A stretch of DNA of 64,000 bases, from the NCBI RefSeq assembly GCF_021631985.1, contig NZ_CP070225.1, positions 5,952,001 to 6,016,000 on the forward strand, read 5' to 3'. Positions 62,196-64,000 of the stretch are shown one piece after another (the first letter of the stretch is position 1; each line of letters opens with the position of its first letter). A program made the position numbers and the translations under genes. The notes beneath the pieces are model-generated. The model saw only the letters and a list, made by a program, of their open reading frames with translations, was not told the origin of the DNA and did no database searches. The DNA is from Sandaracinus amylolyticus (GTDB taxonomy: Bacteria > Myxococcota_A > Polyangia > Polyangiales > Sandaracinaceae).

Positions 62196-62759
62196 CTAGC
62201 TATTCGCAGGCTCACCCTTTGTGCGCGTCTTTCGCTCAGCGTCAAGGATGCCGCCGAGCAGGAATACGTCCAGGAGTTCGTGCGGCGCAAGAATGGGCGA
62301 AGGCAGCATTAGATCATCGTTACCGGGATGCATATGAGCCCGAAGTCCCCGCTCATCGTTGCGATGGCCGTCCTCGTTGTAGTCGAATCGTACCCATCGA
62401 GGGCTCGCACCCTCGCTGTAGACTCGCTCGCAATTGTAGGCGAACACCTCCAGACCGTCCGCGTGCGGGATGAGGATCGCCATGAAGAAGAGCCAGCCCC
62501 CGTCGGGCATCCGAAGGTCCACGAGCTCGCGCACACGCCCAAAATTGCGGCGTCCGCCGATTAGATCGAACGCGCCCTCCTTCTCGTCGCTCGGTTGCAC
62601 GCGCACCGCTCGGCTGATGTCATGGGCGCCGGCGCTGAGTCGTCCCTGGTTGCTCGCGACTATCAGGCGCTTGCGGATTGCTCGACGGAGGTAGTCCTCT
62701 GCGTCGTGGATGCCAATTATGGGCGCGCCTGCAGCGACTCGCTCGTGAAGCAGCTTCAT
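62196..62759 (-). CDS. Hypothetical protein, third gene of the NTPase operon
   Basis: A 187-residue soluble protein from ATG 62759, which overlaps the preceding gene's stop by ATGA. It starts MKLLHERVAAGAPIIGIHDAED and contains RMPDGGWLFFMAILIPHADG and LMLPSPILAPHELLDVFLLGG. I know no family for it. The tight coupling to the genes upstream suggests one functional unit. Confidence 0.65.
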   Translation of the reverse strand: MKLLHERVAAGAPIIGIHDAEDYLRRAIRKRLIVASNQGRLSAGAHDISRAVRVQPSDEKEGAFDLIGGRRNFGRVRELVDLRMPDGGWLFFMAILIPHADGLEVFAYNCERVYSEGASPRWVRFDYNEDGHRNDERGLRAHMHPGNDDLMLPSPILAPHELLDVFLLGGILDAERKTRTKGEPANS

Positions 62760-63325
62760 CCGCTCCTCCGAAGCAGATCGGCACGACCGATCAGCAGCAA
62801 CCACTCAGCAACTTCTGGATCCCCGGGCACATCGGATGCCTCCACTCGTTTTACGAGTTCAATATCCGACATCCCGTACTGCTGCCTCAGGGCTGAAAGA
62901 CGCAAGTCGCGTGCTTCGCTCGATAGATATTGATCCTCAGCCACTCTGTGCAGTTCGCCGCCGATCCAGCTGACGAAGTGTGGCGCGACATTCGGCAACG
63001 AGTTCAGTTCGTGGCTCGGGATGACGAGGACGGCAGGTTGATGCCGGAACAGTCTTGATCTCTCGCGATCCAACTCGAGTTCGGTACCCCACGGCGAGCT
63101 GACGACGATCACTTGCTGCCCATTCTGCGCCGATACGGTCGCGAGCGTGTCAGGCGTCGCAAGGTCCACCTCCTCGACTCCGCCCACCAAAGACGCAAGC
63201 TCTGCGACGAGCAGCCTTGCTTCCTCAGCGGGCTTGTCGCTGCCCACGATGAACCAGGAGCCTTGCCCCTCGGAAAGCGCGATCATCGCGGCTAGTTCGA
63301 ATCGGCCGAGTTCGCGGATATTCAC
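62756..63325 (-). CDS. Hypothetical protein, second gene of the NTPase operon
   Basis: A protein of about 189 residues from GTG 63325, which shares a GTGA overlap with the NTPase stop. GRFELAAMIALSEGQGSWFIVGSD, VIVVSSPWGTELELDRERS and AVLVIPSHELNSLPNVAPHF alternate strand and helix like a P-loop or ATPase-associated fold, but no Walker motif is present. It is a candidate regulatory or partner subunit of the ATPase ahead of it. Confidence 0.65.
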   Translation of the reverse strand: MNIRELGRFELAAMIALSEGQGSWFIVGSDKPAEEARLLVAELASLVGGVEEVDLATPDTLATVSAQNGQQVIVVSSPWGTELELDRERSRLFRHQPAVLVIPSHELNSLPNVAPHFVSWIGGELHRVAEDQYLSSEARDLRLSALRQQYGMSDIELVKRVEASDVPGDPEVAEWLLLIGRADLLRRSG

Positions 63326-64000
63326 GGGACCTCCGTCATCGCCCCGAGCAGCGGCTCTAGCGTCGGATGCACTACAAAGCGACCGCCACCCCAATCGAGA
63401 ATTCGTCGCGTCTCGAGGAGCGCGACGTCGCGATCGTTTCGAATCACGAAGGTTTTCTTCTCTGCGACTTTGCGCAACGCCGTGACCTGTGCGGAATCGA
63501 GCCCGACCGCGCGTCCACGACCGAACCGGTCCATCGCGCGCTCGATGTCTTCGGGACGAATCGTTGTCGCGCCGGCGACGTAAGCCTCCTCCGCGGAGAG
63601 CTTTCCGATCGCAACCAGGTCGCGAAGCACGCCTCCCGACGCTCTGGCGACCATGGCGCGCCCCTCTGCTGAGAGCATCTCGTCCGAGACACGCTTCGCG
63701 AGCATGTCGGCCAGGAACGTCAGTCCTTCGTTCTCGGGCTCGATCTCGCGCACGAAATGGACGTTGTTGTCGACCAGTTCACCGATTGCCCGTCCAGCGC
63801 CGTATTGGAATTGGATTGGACCGACTACAACCGCACCTAGGTTCGCTCGCTTCAGTGCTCGAAGGTCGTCCCGAACCGCCGCCTCGAAAGCCGCCGGCGT
63901 CTTGACGCGATCAAGCGAGTCGAAGAGAAAGACGCAGTGCCCCTGCGTGCCGACGATTGCGTCGCGCAGTGTGCGGAGATGCGGAATGCTCTCGGACACC
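63322..64000 (-). CDS. AAA/KAP-type NTPase, C-terminal part (5' partial)
   Basis: The frame runs off the right edge; about 226 C-terminal residues are visible. GHCVFLFDSLDRV is a Walker B-like strand, GAVVVGPIQFQYG a sensor-1-like strand, and ARASGGVLRDLVAIGK fits the sensor-2 helix region of AAA or STAND ATPases. The end (VTALRKVAEKKTFVIRNDRD followed by RRILDWGGGRFVVHPTLEPLL) looks like a winged helix. The Walker A part lies outside the window. It heads a set of at least three genes joined by 4-nt overlaps. Confidence 0.7.
   Translation of the reverse strand, partial: VSESIPHLRTLRDAIVGTQGHCVFLFDSLDRVKTPAAFEAAVRDDLRALKRANLGAVVVGPIQFQYGAGRAIGELVDNNVHFVREIEPENEGLTFLADMLAKRVSDEMLSAEGRAMVARASGGVLRDLVAIGKLSAEEAYVAGATTIRPEDIERAMDRFGRGRAVGLDSAQVTALRKVAEKKTFVIRNDRDVALLETRRILDWGGGRFVVHPTLEPLLGAMTEVP

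Overview
The window is very GC-rich DNA, most likely from a myxobacterium (Sandaracinaceae/Polyangiales-like). The reasons are the Pkn-type Ser/Thr kinases, an FHA-sigma54 activator, a paired DUF1592/DUF1588 and DUF1552 unit, and many secreted lipoproteins with Asp-Ala-Gly linkers behind a lipobox. Several regulator genes also have a -10-like hexamer only a few bases before the start codon, which hints at leaderless transcripts. The taxon is inferred; there is no rRNA or tRNA gene to anchor it.

The most interesting region is 2.3-13.4 kb. A divergent locus there looks like a complete biosynthesis and export pathway for a ribosomally made, modified peptide (RiPP). On the minus strand, a HlyD-type adaptor, a C39-peptidase ABC exporter, a second ABC protein and a small unknown protein are joined by 4-nt overlaps. 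On the plus strand, a 26-residue precursor ending in Cys is followed by a hairpin. After it come a DUF692/MNIO iron oxidase, its partner protein, a DHCW cupin, a chorismate mutase, a CmoA-type carboxy-SAM synthase and a second class I methyltransferase. The inferred logic is as follows. Chorismate mutase makes prephenate, the CmoA homologue uses it to make carboxy-SAM, and the last enzyme carboxymethylates the thiol of the C-terminal Cys after the MNIO pair has remodelled it. That chemistry resembles the 3-thiaglutamate (tgl) pathway, but here the Cys is encoded in the gene and the product appears to leave through a C39 exporter.

At 13.4-15.5 kb a TetR regulator and an atypical cytochrome P450 form a unit behind four 13-bp repeats. 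From 15.6 to 28.7 kb lie secreted lipoproteins, a short UvrA paralogue, an AraC/VOC/DoxX operon, a PQQ-propeller lipoprotein and an NmrA-like reductase. An IS630 element with terminal repeats and a TA duplication follows at 28.7-29.9 kb. The 30-33 kb stretch holds a membrane kinase, an AraC regulator and a DinB protein. At 33.2-38.6 kb is an iron-type uptake locus (lipoprotein, TonB receptor, PepSY protein, small membrane protein) with two Fur-box-like sites.

A radical SAM enzyme and an unknown partner lie at 38.8-40.8 kb, followed by unknown proteins to 45.7 kb. The DUF1592/DUF1552 pair, two kinases, secreted proteins and the FHA-sigma54 activator occupy 46.0-55.0 kb. From 55 to 61 kb the DNA is decayed: SMI1/KNR4 genes, degenerate transposase pieces, a repeated hairpin and an RlmJ-like gene. 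The right edge (61.2-64.0 kb) carries a PIN-like gene and a tightly overlapped NTPase operon that runs out of the window.
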